Shown here: positions 11,829 to 24,284 of the stretch, one piece after another
Layout: each line of letters opens with the position of its first letter
Position numbering within the stretch: the first letter of the stretch is position 1
From: Adiantum capillus-veneris
Taxonomy: Eukaryota; Streptophyta; Polypodiopsida; Polypodiales; Pteridaceae
Direction: 5' to 3'
Assembly: GCA_014529385.2 (NCBI GenBank)
Contig: CM043942.1
Span: 29,262,969 to 29,326,968, forward strand
DNA length: 64,000 nucleotides
Notes under the pieces: model-generated
Seen by the model: only the letters and a program-made list of their open reading frames with translations
Databases searched by the model: none
What the model was told of the DNA's origin: nothing
Made by a program: the position numbers and the translations under genes

Positions 11829-12718
11829 GCCTACCATGAAAGCAAACATGCAAGAGTATGTTTCTAAATGTGTGGTATGCCAAAAGACGAAGTTTGATAG
11901 AGGGAAACAACCTGGATTGCTTCAACCTTTGCCAATCCCTAATTCACTATGGAAGAGCGTATACATGGATTATATCTTTGGATTGCCTAAGTCTATCCAT
12001 GGGGATACAAGAATATGGACGATAGTAGACACGTTCAGTAAACAAGATCATTTTATACCTCTCAAAAAGACTATCAAAGCCCATCAAATGGCAACCCTAT
12101 TCTTTTCACAAATCTTCAAGTACCATGGCTTGCCAATGTCCATAGTGCCGGATACAGATCCTAGAATGACCAGTAATTTTTGCAAGGGTCTCTTTGAGAA
12201 TTTAGGGACAAGGCTAAACTTCTCTTTAGCCTATCACCCGCAAACGGATGGCCAAAGTGAAATAGCTAACCTAACAAGTCTTGATCTACTAAAAGCCTAT
12301 GTAATAGAAGTAGATCAAAAATCCCAATGGGAGAAGTACTTACCCTTAGTAAAGTATGCATGAGCCTACCATGAAAGCAAACATACAAGAGTATGTTTCT
12401 AAATGTGTAATATGCCAAAAGACGAAGTTTGATAGAGGGAAACAACCTGGATTGCTTCAACCTTTGCCAATCCCTAATTCACCATGGGAGAGCGTATACA
12501 TGGATTTTATCTTCGATTGCGTAAATCTATCCATGGGGAGACGAGAATATGGACGATAGTAGACAGGTTCAGTAAACAAGCTCATTTTATACCTGTCAAA
12601 AAGACTATCAAAGCCCATCAAATAGCAACCCTATTCATTTCACAAATCTTCAAGTACCATGGCTTGCCAATGTCCATAGTGTCAGATAGAGATCCTAGAA
12701 TGACCAGTAATTTCTGGA

Positions 12719-15700
12719 CGGGTCTCTTTGAGAATTTAGGGACAAGGCTAAACTTCTCTTTAGCCTATCACCCGCAAACGGATGGCCAAAGTGAAATAGC
12801 TAACCTAACAATTCTTGATCTACTAAAAGCCTATGTAACGGAAGTAGATAAAAGATCCCAATGGGAGAAGTACTTACCCTTAGTGGAGTATGCATGAGCC
12901 TATCATGAAAGCAAACATACAAGAGTATGTTTCTAAATGTGTGGTATGCCAAAAGACGAAGTTTGATAGAGGGAAACCACCTGGATTGCTTCAACCTTTG
13001 CCAATCCCTAATTCACCATCAGAGAGCGTATAGATGGATTTTATCTTTTGATTGCCTAAGTCTATCCATGGGGATACGAGAATATGGACGATAGTAGACA
13101 GGTTCAGTAAACAAGCTCATTTTATACCTGTCAAAAAGACTACCAAAGACCATCAAATAGCAAACCTATTCATTTCACAAATCTTCAAGTACCATGGCTT
13201 GCCAATGTCCATAGTGTCGGATAGAGACCCTAGAATGACCAGTAATTTTTGCAAGGGTTTCTTTGAGAATTTAGGGACAAGGCTAAACTTCTCTTTAGCC
13301 TATCACCCGCAAACGGATGGCCAAAGTGAAATAACTAACCTAACAATTCTTGATCTACTAAAAGCCTATGTAATAGAAGTAGATCAAAGATCCCAATGGG
13401 GAAAGTACTTACCCTTAGTAAAGTATGCATGAGCCTACCATGAAAGCAAACATACAAGAGTATGTTTCTAAATGTGTAATATGCCAAAAGACGAAGTTTG
13501 ATAGAGGGAAACAACCTGGATTGCTTCAACCTTTGCCAATCCCTAATTCACCATGGGAGAGCGTATACATGGATTTTATCTTCGGATTGCCTAAATCTAT
13601 CCATGGGGAGACGAGAATATGGACAATAATAGACAGGTTCATAAACAAGCTCATTTTATACCTGTCAAAAAGACTATCAAAGCCCATCAAATAGCAAGCC
13701 TATTCATTTCACAAATCTTCAAGTACCATGGCTTGCCAATGTCCATAGTGTCGGATAGAGATCCTAGAATGACCAGTAATTTTTGGAAGGGTCTCTTTGA
13801 GAATTTAGGGACAAGGCTAAACTTCTCTTTAGCCTATCACCCGCAAACGGATGGCCAAAGTGAAATAGCTAACCTAACAATTCTTGATCTACTAAAAGCC
13901 TATGTAACATAAGTAGATCAAAGATCCCAACGGGAGAAGTACTTACCCTTAGTGGAGTATGCATGAGCCTACCATGAAAGCAAACATACAAGTGTATGTT
14001 TCTAAATGTCTGGTATGCCAAAAGACGAAGTTTGATAGAGGGAAACAACCTAGAGTGCTTCAACCTTTGCCAATCCCTAATTCACCATGGGAGAGCGTAT
14101 ACATGGATTTTATCTTTGGATTGCCTAAGTCTATCCATGGGGATACAAGAATATGGACGATAGTAGACAGGTTCAGTAAACAAGCTCATTTTATACCTGT
14201 GAAAAAGACTATCAAAGCCCATCAAATAGCAACCCTATTCATTTCACAAATCTTCAAGTACCATATCTTGCCAATGTCCATAGTGTTGGATAGAGATCCT
14301 AGAATGACCAATAATTCTCGGAAGCGTCTCTTTAAGAATTTAGGGACAAGGCTAAACTTCTCTTTAGCCTATAACCCACAAACGGACGGCCAAAGTGAAA
14401 TAGCTAACCTAACAATCCTTGATCTACTAAAAGCCTATGTAACAGAAGTAGATCAAAGATCCCAATGGGAGAAGTACTTACCCTTAGTAAAGTATGCATG
14501 AGCCTACCATGAAAGCAAACATACAAGAGTATGTTTCTAAATGTGTGGTATGCCAAAAGACGAAGTTTGATAGAGGGAAACAACCTGGATGGCTTCAACC
14601 TTTGCCAATCCCTAATTCACCATGGGAGAGCGTATACATGGATTTTATCTTTGGATTGCCTAAGTCCATCCATGGGGATACGAGAATATGGACGATAGTA
14701 GACAGATTCAGTATTCAAGCTCATTTTATACCTGTCAAAAAGACTATCAAAGACCATCCAATAGCAAACCTATTCATTTCACAAATCTTCAAGTACCATG
14801 GCTTGCCAATGTCCATAGTGTTGGATAGAGATCCTAGAATGACCAGTAATTTTTGCAAGGGTCTCTTTGAAAATTTAGGGACAAGGCTAAACTTCTCTTT
14901 AGCCTATCACCCGCATACGGATGGCCAAAGTGAAATAGCTAACCTAACAATTCTTGATCTACTAAAAGCCTATGTAACAGAAGTAGATAAAAGATCCCAA
15001 TGGGAGAAGTACTTACCCTTAGTGGAGTATGCATGAGCCTACCATGAAAGCAAACATACAAGAGTATGTTTCTAAATGTGTGGTATGTCAAAAGACGAAG
15101 TTTGATAGAGGGAAAAACCCTGGATTGCTTCAACCTTTGCCAATCCCTAATTCACCATGGGAGAGCGTATACATGGATTTTATCTTTGGATTGCCTAAGT
15201 CTATCCATGGGGATACGAGAATATGGACGATAGTAGACACGTTCAGTAAACAACCTCATTTTATACCTGTCAACAAGACTATCAAAGCCCATCAAATAGC
15301 AACCCTATTCATTTCACAAATCTTCAAGTACCATGGCTTGCCAATGTCCATAGTGTCAGATAGAGATCCTAGAATGACCAGTAATTTCTGGAAGGGTCTC
15401 TTTGAGAATTTAGGGACAAGGCTAAACTTCTCTTTAGCCTATCACCCGCAAACGGATGGCCAAAGTGAAATAGCTAACCTAACAATTCTTGATCTACTAA
15501 AAGCCTATGTAACAGAAGTAGATCAAAGATCCCAATGGGAGAAGTACTTACCCTTAGTGGAGTATGCATGAGCCTACCATGAAAGCAAACATACAAGAGT
15601 ATGTTTCTAAATGTGTGGTATGCCAAAAGACGAAGTTTGATAGAGGGAAACAACCTGGATTGCTTCAACCTTTGCCAATCCCTAATTCACCATGGGAGAG

Positions 15701-16996
15701 CGTATACATGGATTTTATCTTTGGACTGCCTAAGTCTATCCATGGGGATACAAGAATATGGACGATAGTCGACAGGTTCAGTAAACAAGCTCATTTTATA
15801 CCTGTGAAAAAGACTATCAAAGCCCATCAAATAGCAACCCTATTCATTTCACAAATCTTCAAGTACCATGTCTTGCCAATGTCCATAGTGTTGGATAGAG
15901 ATCCTAGAATGACCAGTATTTCTTGGAAGCGTCTCTTTAAGAATTTAGGGACAACGCTAAACTTCTCTTTAGCGTATAACCCACAAACGGACGGCCAAAG
16001 TGAAATAGCTAACCTAACAATCCTTGATGTACTAAAAGCCTATGTAACAGAAGTAGATAAAAGATCCCAATGGGAGAAGTACTTACCCTTAGTAAAGTAT
16101 GCATGAGCCTACCATGAAAGCAAACATACAAGAGTATGTTTCTAAATGTGTGGTATGCCAAAAGACGAAGTTTGATAGAGGGAAACAACCTGGATTGCTT
16201 CAACCTTTGCCAATCCTTAATTCACTATGGGAGAGCGTATACATGGATTTTATCTTCGGATTGCCTAAGTCTATCCATGGGGATACGAGAATATGGACGA
16301 TAGTAGACAGGTTCATAAACAAGGTAACTTTATACCTGTCAAAAATACTATCAAAGCCCATCAAATAGCAAACCTATTCATTTCGCAAATATTCAAGTAC
16401 TGTGGCTTGCCAATTTCCATAGTGTCGGATAAATATCCTAGAATGCCCACTAATTTTTGGAAGGGTCTCTTTGAGAATTTAGGGACAAGGCTAAACTTCT
16501 CTTTAGCCTATCACCCGAAAACGGATGGCCAAAGTGAAATAACTAACCTAAAAATTCTTGATCTACTAAAAGCCTATGTAACGGAAGTAGATCAAAGATC
16601 CCAATGGGGGAAGTACTTACCCTTAGTGGAGTATGCATGAGCCTACCATGAAAGCAAACATACAAGAGTATGTTTCTAAATGTGTGGTATTCCAAGAGAC
16701 GAAGTTTGATAGAGGGAAACAACCTGGATTGCTTCAACCTTTGCCAATCCCTAATTCACCATGGGAGAGCGTATACATGGATTTTATCTTTGGATTGCCT
16801 AAGTCTATCCATGGGGATACGAGAATATGGACGATAGTAGACAGGTTCAGTAAACAAGCTCATTTTATACCTGTCAAAAAGACTATCAAAGCCCATCAAA
16901 TAGCAACCCTATTCCTTTCACAAATCTTCAAGTACCATGGCTTGCCATTGTCCATAGTGTCGGATAGAGATCCTAGAATGACCAGTAATTTTTGGA
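12719..16996 (+). repeat. Higher-order repeat copy 1 (8 monomers, 4278 bp)
   Basis: Every diagnostic variant in this stretch (single-base deletions at 13425 and 16099 units, the KPPGLL and stop variants of the 12890 unit, the KNPGLL variant of the 15029 unit) recurs exactly 4278 bp downstream. Among the parts compared I noted only two base differences from copy 2 (CAT versus AAT near 13194/17472, and TTG versus TCG near 14822/19100), so the duplication is very recent or being homogenised. Confidence 0.92.
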
Positions 16997-19900
16997 CGGG
17001 TCTCTTTGAGAATTTAGGGACAAGGCTAAACTTCTCTTTAGCCTATCACCCGCAAACGGATGGCCAAAGTGAAATAGCTAACCTAACAATTCTTGATCTA
17101 CTAAAAGCCTATGTAACGGAAGTAGATAAAAGATCCCAATGGGAGAAGTACTTACCCTTAGTGGAGTATGCATGAGCCTACCATGAAAGCAAACATACAA
17201 GAGTATGTTTCTAAATGTGTGGTATGCCAAAAGACGAAGTTTGATAGAGGGAAACCACCTGGATTGCTTCAACCTTTGCCAATCCCTAATTCACCATCAG
17301 AGAGCGTATAGATGGATTTTATCTTTTGATTGCCTAAGTCTATCCATGGGGATACGAGAATATGGACGATAGTAGACAGGTTCAGTAAACAAGCTCATTT
17401 TATACCTGTCAAAAAGACTACCAAAGACCATCAAATAGCAAACCTATTCATTTCACAAATCTTCAAGTACAATGGCTTGCCAATGTCCATAGTGTCGGAT
17501 AGAGACCCTAGAATGACCAGTAATTTTTGCAAGGGTTTCTTTGAGAATTTAGGGACAAGGCTAAACTTCTCTTTAGCCTATCACCCGCAAACGGATGGCC
17601 AAAGTGAAATAACTAACCTAACAATTCTTGATCTACTAAAAGCCTATGTAATAGAAGTAGATCAAAGATCCCAATGGGGAAAGTACTTACCCTTAGTAAA
17701 GTATGCATGAGCCTACCATGAAAGCAAACATACAAGAGTATGTTTCTAAATGTGTAATATGCCAAAAGACGAAGTTTGATAGAGGGAAACAACCTGGATT
17801 GCTTCAACCTTTGCCAATCCCTAATTCACCATGGGAGAGCGTATACATGGATTTTATCTTCGGATTGCCTAAATCTATCCATGGGGAGACGAGAATATGG
17901 ACAATAATAGACAGGTTCATAAACAAGCTCATTTTATACCTGTCAAAAAGACTATCAAAGCCCATCAAATAGCAAGCCTATTCATTTCACAAATCTTCAA
18001 GTACCATGGCTTGCCAATGTCCATAGTGTCGGATAGAGATCCTAGAATGACCAGTAATTTTTGGAAGGGTCTCTTTGAGAATTTAGGGACAAGGCTAAAC
18101 TTCTCTTTAGCCTATCACCCGCAAACGGATGGCCAAAGTGAAATAGCTAACCTAACAATTCTTGATCTACTAAAAGCCTATGTAACATAAGTAGATCAAA
18201 GATCCCAACGGGAGAAGTACTTACCCTTAGTGGAGTATGCATGAGCCTACCATGAAAGCAAACATACAAGTGTATGTTTCTAAATGTCTGGTATGCCAAA
18301 AGACGAAGTTTGATAGAGGGAAACAACCTAGAGTGCTTCAACCTTTGCCAATCCCTAATTCACCATGGGAGAGCGTATACATGGATTTTATCTTTGGATT
18401 GCCTAAGTCTATCCATGGGGATACAAGAATATGGACGATAGTAGACAGGTTCAGTAAACAAGCTCATTTTATACCTGTGAAAAAGACTATCAAAGCCCAT
18501 CAAATAGCAACCCTATTCATTTCACAAATCTTCAAGTACCATATCTTGCCAATGTCCATAGTGTTGGATAGAGATCCTAGAATGACCAATAATTCTCGGA
18601 AGCGTCTCTTTAAGAATTTAGGGACAAGGCTAAACTTCTCTTTAGCCTATAACCCACAAACGGACGGCCAAAGTGAAATAGCTAACCTAACAATCCTTGA
18701 TCTACTAAAAGCCTATGTAACAGAAGTAGATCAAAGATCCCAATGGGAGAAGTACTTACCCTTAGTAAAGTATGCATGAGCCTACCATGAAAGCAAACAT
18801 ACAAGAGTATGTTTCTAAATGTGTGGTATGCCAAAAGACGAAGTTTGATAGAGGGAAACAACCTGGATGGCTTCAACCTTTGCCAATCCCTAATTCACCA
18901 TGGGAGAGCGTATACATGGATTTTATCTTTGGATTGCCTAAGTCCATCCATGGGGATACGAGAATATGGACGATAGTAGACAGATTCAGTATTCAAGCTC
19001 ATTTTATACCTGTCAAAAAGACTATCAAAGACCATCCAATAGCAAACCTATTCATTTCACAAATCTTCAAGTACCATGGCTTGCCAATGTCCATAGTGTC
19101 GGATAGAGATCCTAGAATGACCAGTAATTTTTGCAAGGGTCTCTTTGAAAATTTAGGGACAAGGCTAAACTTCTCTTTAGCCTATCACCCGCATACGGAT
19201 GGCCAAAGTGAAATAGCTAACCTAACAATTCTTGATCTACTAAAAGCCTATGTAACAGAAGTAGATAAAAGATCCCAATGGGAGAAGTACTTACCCTTAG
19301 TGGAGTATGCATGAGCCTACCATGAAAGCAAACATACAAGAGTATGTTTCTAAATGTGTGGTATGTCAAAAGACGAAGTTTGATAGAGGGAAAAACCCTG
19401 GATTGCTTCAACCTTTGCCAATCCCTAATTCACCATGGGAGAGCGTATACATGGATTTTATCTTTGGATTGCCTAAGTCTATCCATGGGGATACGAGAAT
19501 ATGGACGATAGTAGACACGTTCAGTAAACAACCTCATTTTATACCTGTCAACAAGACTATCAAAGCCCATCAAATAGCAACCCTATTCATTTCACAAATC
19601 TTCAAGTACCATGGCTTGCCAATGTCCATAGTGTCAGATAGAGATCCTAGAATGACCAGTAATTTCTGGAAGGGTCTCTTTGAGAATTTAGGGACAAGGC
19701 TAAACTTCTCTTTAGCCTATCACCCGCAAACGGATGGCCAAAGTGAAATAGCTAACCTAACAATTCTTGATCTACTAAAAGCCTATGTAACAGAAGTAGA
19801 TCAAAGATCCCAATGGGAGAAGTACTTACCCTTAGTGGAGTATGCATGAGCCTACCATGAAAGCAAACATACAAGAGTATGTTTCTAAATGTGTGGTATG

Positions 19901-21274
19901 CCAAAAGACGAAGTTTGATAGAGGGAAACAACCTGGATTGCTTCAACCTTTGCCAATCCCTAATTCACCATGGGAGAGCGTATACATGGATTTTATCTTT
20001 GGACTGCCTAAGTCTATCCATGGGGATACAAGAATATGGACGATAGTCGACAGGTTCAGTAAACAAGCTCATTTTATACCTGTGAAAAAGACTATCAAAG
20101 CCCATCAAATAGCAACCCTATTCATTTCACAAATCTTCAAGTACCATGTCTTGCCAATGTCCATAGTGTTGGATAGAGATCCTAGAATGACCAGTATTTC
20201 TTGGAAGCGTCTCTTTAAGAATTTAGGGACAACGCTAAACTTCTCTTTAGCGTATAACCCACAAACGGACGGCCAAAGTGAAATAGCTAACCTAACAATC
20301 CTTGATGTACTAAAAGCCTATGTAACAGAAGTAGATAAAAGATCCCAATGGGAGAAGTACTTACCCTTAGTAAAGTATGCATGAGCCTACCATGAAAGCA
20401 AACATACAAGAGTATGTTTCTAAATGTGTGGTATGCCAAAAGACGAAGTTTGATAGAGGGAAACAACCTGGATTGCTTCAACCTTTGCCAATCCTTAATT
20501 CACTATGGGAGAGCGTATACATGGATTTTATCTTCGGATTGCCTAAGTCTATCCATGGGGATACGAGAATATGGACGATAGTAGACAGGTTCATAAACAA
20601 GGTAACTTTATACCTGTCAAAAATACTATCAAAGCCCATCAAATAGCAAACCTATTCATTTCGCAAATATTCAAGTACTGTGGCTTGCCAATTTCCATAG
20701 TGTCGGATAAATATCCTAGAATGCCCACTAATTTTTGGAAGGGTCTCTTTGAGAATTTAGGGACAAGGCTAAACTTCTCTTTAGCCTATCACCCGAAAAC
20801 GGATGGCCAAAGTGAAATAACTAACCTAAAAATTCTTGATCTACTAAAAGCCTATGTAACGGAAGTAGATCAAAGATCCCAATGGGGGAAGTACTTACCC
20901 TTAGTGGAGTATGCATGAGCCTACCATGAAAGCAAACATACAAGAGTATGTTTCTAAATGTGTGGTATTCCAAGAGACGAAGTTTGATAGAGGGAAACAA
21001 CCTGGATTGCTTCAACCTTTGCCAATCCCTAATTCACCATGGGAGAGCGTATACATGGATTTTATCTTTGGATTGCCTAAGTCTATCCATGGGGATACGA
21101 GAATATGGACGATAGTAGACAGGTTCAGTAAACAAGCTCATTTTATACCTGTCAAAAAGACTATCAAAGCCCATCAAATAGCAACCCTATTCCTTTCACA
21201 AATCTTCAAGTACCATGGCTTGCCATTGTCCATAGTGTCGGATAGAGATCCTAGAATGACCAGTAATTTTTGGA
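16997..21274 (+). repeat. Higher-order repeat copy 2 (8 monomers, 4278 bp)
   Basis: A near-identical duplicate of 12719-16996. The boundary lies in the monomer starting at 16633. Its first part matches the 20911 monomer (FQETKFD, LPLSIVSD), and from about 16997 it matches the 12356 monomer (FWTGLFEN, EVDKRSQ). The switch falls in the four bases TGGA at about 16993-16996, as expected for one unequal crossover between monomers. Confidence 0.9.
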
Positions 21275-23589
21275 AGGGTCTCTTTGAGAATTTAGGGACA
21301 AGGCTAAACTTATCTTTAGCCTATCACCCGCAAACGGATGGCCAAAGTGAAATAGCTAACCTAACAATTCTTGATCTACTAAAATCCTATGTAACGGAAG
21401 TAGATCAAAGATCCCAATGGGAGAAGTACTTACCCTTAGTGGAGTATGCATGAGCCTACTATGAAAGCTAACATACAAGAGTATGTTTCTAAATGTGTGG
21501 TATGCCAAAAGACGATGTTTGATAGAGGGAAACAACCTGGATGGCTTCAACCTTTGCCAATCCCTAATTCACCATGGGAGAGCATATACATGGATTTTAT
21601 CTTTGGATTGCGTAAGTCCATCCATGGGGATACGAGAATATGGACGATAGTAGACAGATTCAGTATTCAAGCTCATTTTATACCTGTCAAAAAGACTATC
21701 AAAGACCATCAAATAGCAAACCTATTCATTTCACAAATCTTCAAGTACCATGGCTTGCCAATGTCCATAGTGTCGGATAGAGATCCTAGAATGACCAGTA
21801 ATTTTTGCAAGGGTCTCTTTGAGAATTTAGGGACATGGCTAACCTTCTCTTGAGCCTACTACCCGCAGACAGACGGCCAAAGTGAAATAGCTAACCTAAC
21901 AATTCTTGATCTACTAAAAGGCTATGTAACGGAAGTAGATCAAAGATCCCAATGGGAGAAGTACTTACCCTTAGTGGAGTATACATGATGCTACCATGAA
22001 AGCAAACATACAAGAGTATGTTTCTAAATGTGTGGTATGCCAAAAGACGAAGTTTGATAGAGGGAAACAACTTGGATTGCTTCAACCTTTGCCAATCCCT
22101 AATTCACCATGGGAGAGCGTATACATGGATTTTACCTTTGGATTGCCTAAGTCTATCCATGGGGATACAAGAATATGGACGATAGTAGATAGGTTCAGTA
22201 AACAACCTCATTTTATACATGTCAAAAAGACTATCAAAGCCCATCAAATAGCAACCTTATTCATTTCACAAATCTTCAAGTACCATGTCTTGCCAATGTC
22301 CATAGTGTCGGATAGAGATCCTAGAATGATCAGTAGTTCTTGGAAGCGTCTCTTTAAAAATTTAGGGACAAGGCTAAACTTCTCTTTAGCCTATCACCCA
22401 CAAACGGATGGCCAAAGTGAAATAGCTAACCTAACAATTCTTGTTCTACTAAAAGCCTATGTAACAGAAGTAGATCAAAGATCCCAATGGGAGAAGTACT
22501 TACCCTTAGTGGAGTATGCATGAGCCTACTATGAAAGCAAACATACAAGAGTATGTTTCTAAATGTTTGGTATGCCAAAAGACGAAGTTTGATAGAGGGA
22601 AACAACCAGGATTGCTTCAACCTTTGCCAATACCTAACTCACCATGGGAGAGAGTATACATGGATTTTATCTTTGGATTGCCTAAGTCTATCCATGGGGA
22701 TACGAGAATATGGACGATAGTAGACAGGTTCAGTAAACAAGCTCATTTTATACCTGTCAAAAAGACTATCAAAGCCCATCAAATAGCAACCCTATTCATT
22801 TCACAAATCTTCAAGTACCATGGCTTGCCAATGTCCATAGTGTCAGATAGAGATCCTAGAATGACCAGTAATTTCTGGACGGGTCTCTTTGAGAATTTAG
22901 GGACAAGGCTAAACTTCTCTTTAGCCTATCACCCGCAAACGGATGGCCAAAGTGAAATAGCTAACCTAACAATTCTTGATCTACTAAAAGCCTATGTAAC
23001 GGAAGTAGATAAAAGATCCCAATGGGAGAAGTACTTACCCTTAGTGGAGTATGCATGAGCCTACCATGAAAGCAAACATACAAGAGTATGTTTCTAAATG
23101 TGTGGTATGCCAAAAGACGAAGTTTGATAGAGGGAAACCACCTGGATTGCTTCAACCTTTGCCAATCCCTAATTCACCATGGCAGAGCGTATACATGGAT
23201 TTTATCTTTGGATTGCCTAAGTCTATCCATGGGGATACAAGAATATGGACGATAGTAGACAGGTTCAGTAAACAAGCTCATTTTATACCTGTCAAAAAGA
23301 CTATCAAAGCCCATCAAATAGCAACCCTATTCATTTCACAAATCTTCAAGTACCATGGCTTGCCAATGTCCATAGTGTCGGATAGAGATCCTAGAATGAC
23401 CAGTAATTTCTGGAAGGGTCTCTTTGAGAATTTAGGGACAAGGCTAAACTTCTCTTTAGCCTATCACCCGCAAACGGATGGCCAAAGTGAAATAGCTAAC
23501 CTAACAATTCTTGATCTACTAAAAGCCTATGTAACGGAAGTAGATCAAAGATCCCAATGGGAGAAGTACTTACCCTTAGTGGAGTATGC

Positions 23590-23948
23590 CTACAATAACA
23601 CTGTACATACTTCCACGGGAAAAGCACCTTTTGAGGTAATTGAGGGAAGATAAAGAAGTCCCATGCTACTTAATGTACAAGGGAAGATCTTCGCTGCAAA
23701 TGAGTATAGCCAAGACCTACAAGAATCTTTCCAAAAGATTAAGGATGCTATCTCTATCTCACAACAAAGGCAAAAGGCTGCTGCTGATAAGCGCAGAAGA
23801 TCCAAAGAGTTTAAAGAAAATGATTGGGTCTACTCAAATTTCCCAAGGCTTGATTAAGGCACATGACGGGTAAGAATCCTACGGGACACCAAAAGTACTA
23901 TGCTGAGTTAGCAAAAAGGTACTATGGTCCCTTCCAGATTCTTAGGCC
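23590..23948 (+). pseudogene. gypsy1 integrase C-terminal region, part 1
   Basis: This continues the last array unit: YNNTVHTSTGKAPFEVIEG, then a frameshift near 23640, then the expected frame (23663-23857) with QQRQKAAADKRRRSKEFKEN and DWV. A further shift leads to AELAKRYYGPFQILRP, where the hAT insertion cuts the gene. This is the usual order of a Ty3/gypsy integrase C-terminal domain. The same gene resumes at 31993. Confidence 0.85.
23941..23948. repeat. hAT target-site duplication, left
   Basis: CTTAGGCC directly precedes CAGGGATTC and is repeated at 31993-32000. The 8-bp length is the hAT superfamily hallmark. Confidence 0.92.
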
Positions 23949-24070
23949 CAGGGATTCAATATTTACGTAATTACAACAAATTTTGTGTGATCACAAGGTC
24001 TTATTGACACATTCACATGATTACACTAAACATAATCACACAGAATCCGATTAAGGGCGACCTGCAGACC

Positions 24071-24233
24071 CACTAAATTCCCGCCGAGCTTTTCAGTTTC
24101 CCCGGTGGGCCCGCCGGGATTTTTCATTTTTCCTACGGCCCCACCTGGGAAATTGAAAAGCCCAGTGGGCTCAGAGATTTTATATATATGCAGGCCCGAT
24201 CGGGCCCGCTGGGTGTTATTTCTTGCTTTTATC

Positions 24234-24284
<51 letters not shown>

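Larger units (their letters stand above)
11294..23589 (+). repeat. Tandem array of 23 integrase-core units, period about 535 bp
   Basis: The segment from GCCTACC (integrase zinc-finger half) to TATGC (after LPLVEYA) is repeated head to tail, each copy joined through ATGA. The unit start codons (ATG of ATGCATGA) are at 11821, 12356, 12890, 13425, 13959, 14494, 15029, 15564, 16099, 16633, 17168, 17703, 18237, 18772, 19307, 19842, 20377, 20911, 21446, 21981, 22516 and 23051; unit 0 begins at 11294 inside the gene. Spacing is 535 bp, or 534 where one base is lost. Each unit encodes CVVCQKTK, the complete D-D-E triad, and a stop. Twelve units keep an open 180-codon frame; others have frameshifts (12356, 13425, 16099, 17703, 20377) or stops (12890, 17168, 21446). 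Unit 21981 lost its ATG. The last unit reads on into the integrase C-terminus. Monomers differ by a few percent. Confidence 0.97.

Noticed and set aside
12719-21274. Dismissing the higher-order repeat as pure assembly duplication
   Set aside because: The two blocks differ at a few bases and the chimeric monomer has a sharp internal breakpoint, which favours a real event, though reads are needed to settle it.
11821-23058. Each 180-codon ORF annotated as a separate functional integrase gene
   Set aside because: They are tandem copies of one internal segment, lack the integrase N-terminal half and C-terminal domain, and end at a stop created by the junction.
11731-23155. Recurrent 64-codon minus-strand ORFs every 535 bp
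   Set aside because: Shadow frames across each array junction; they repeat only because the DNA repeats, with no independent coding evidence.
11294-23589. CRISPR-like array of direct repeats
   Set aside because: Units are contiguous, about 535 bp long, have no spacers, and encode a retroviral-type integrase core in a plant setting.
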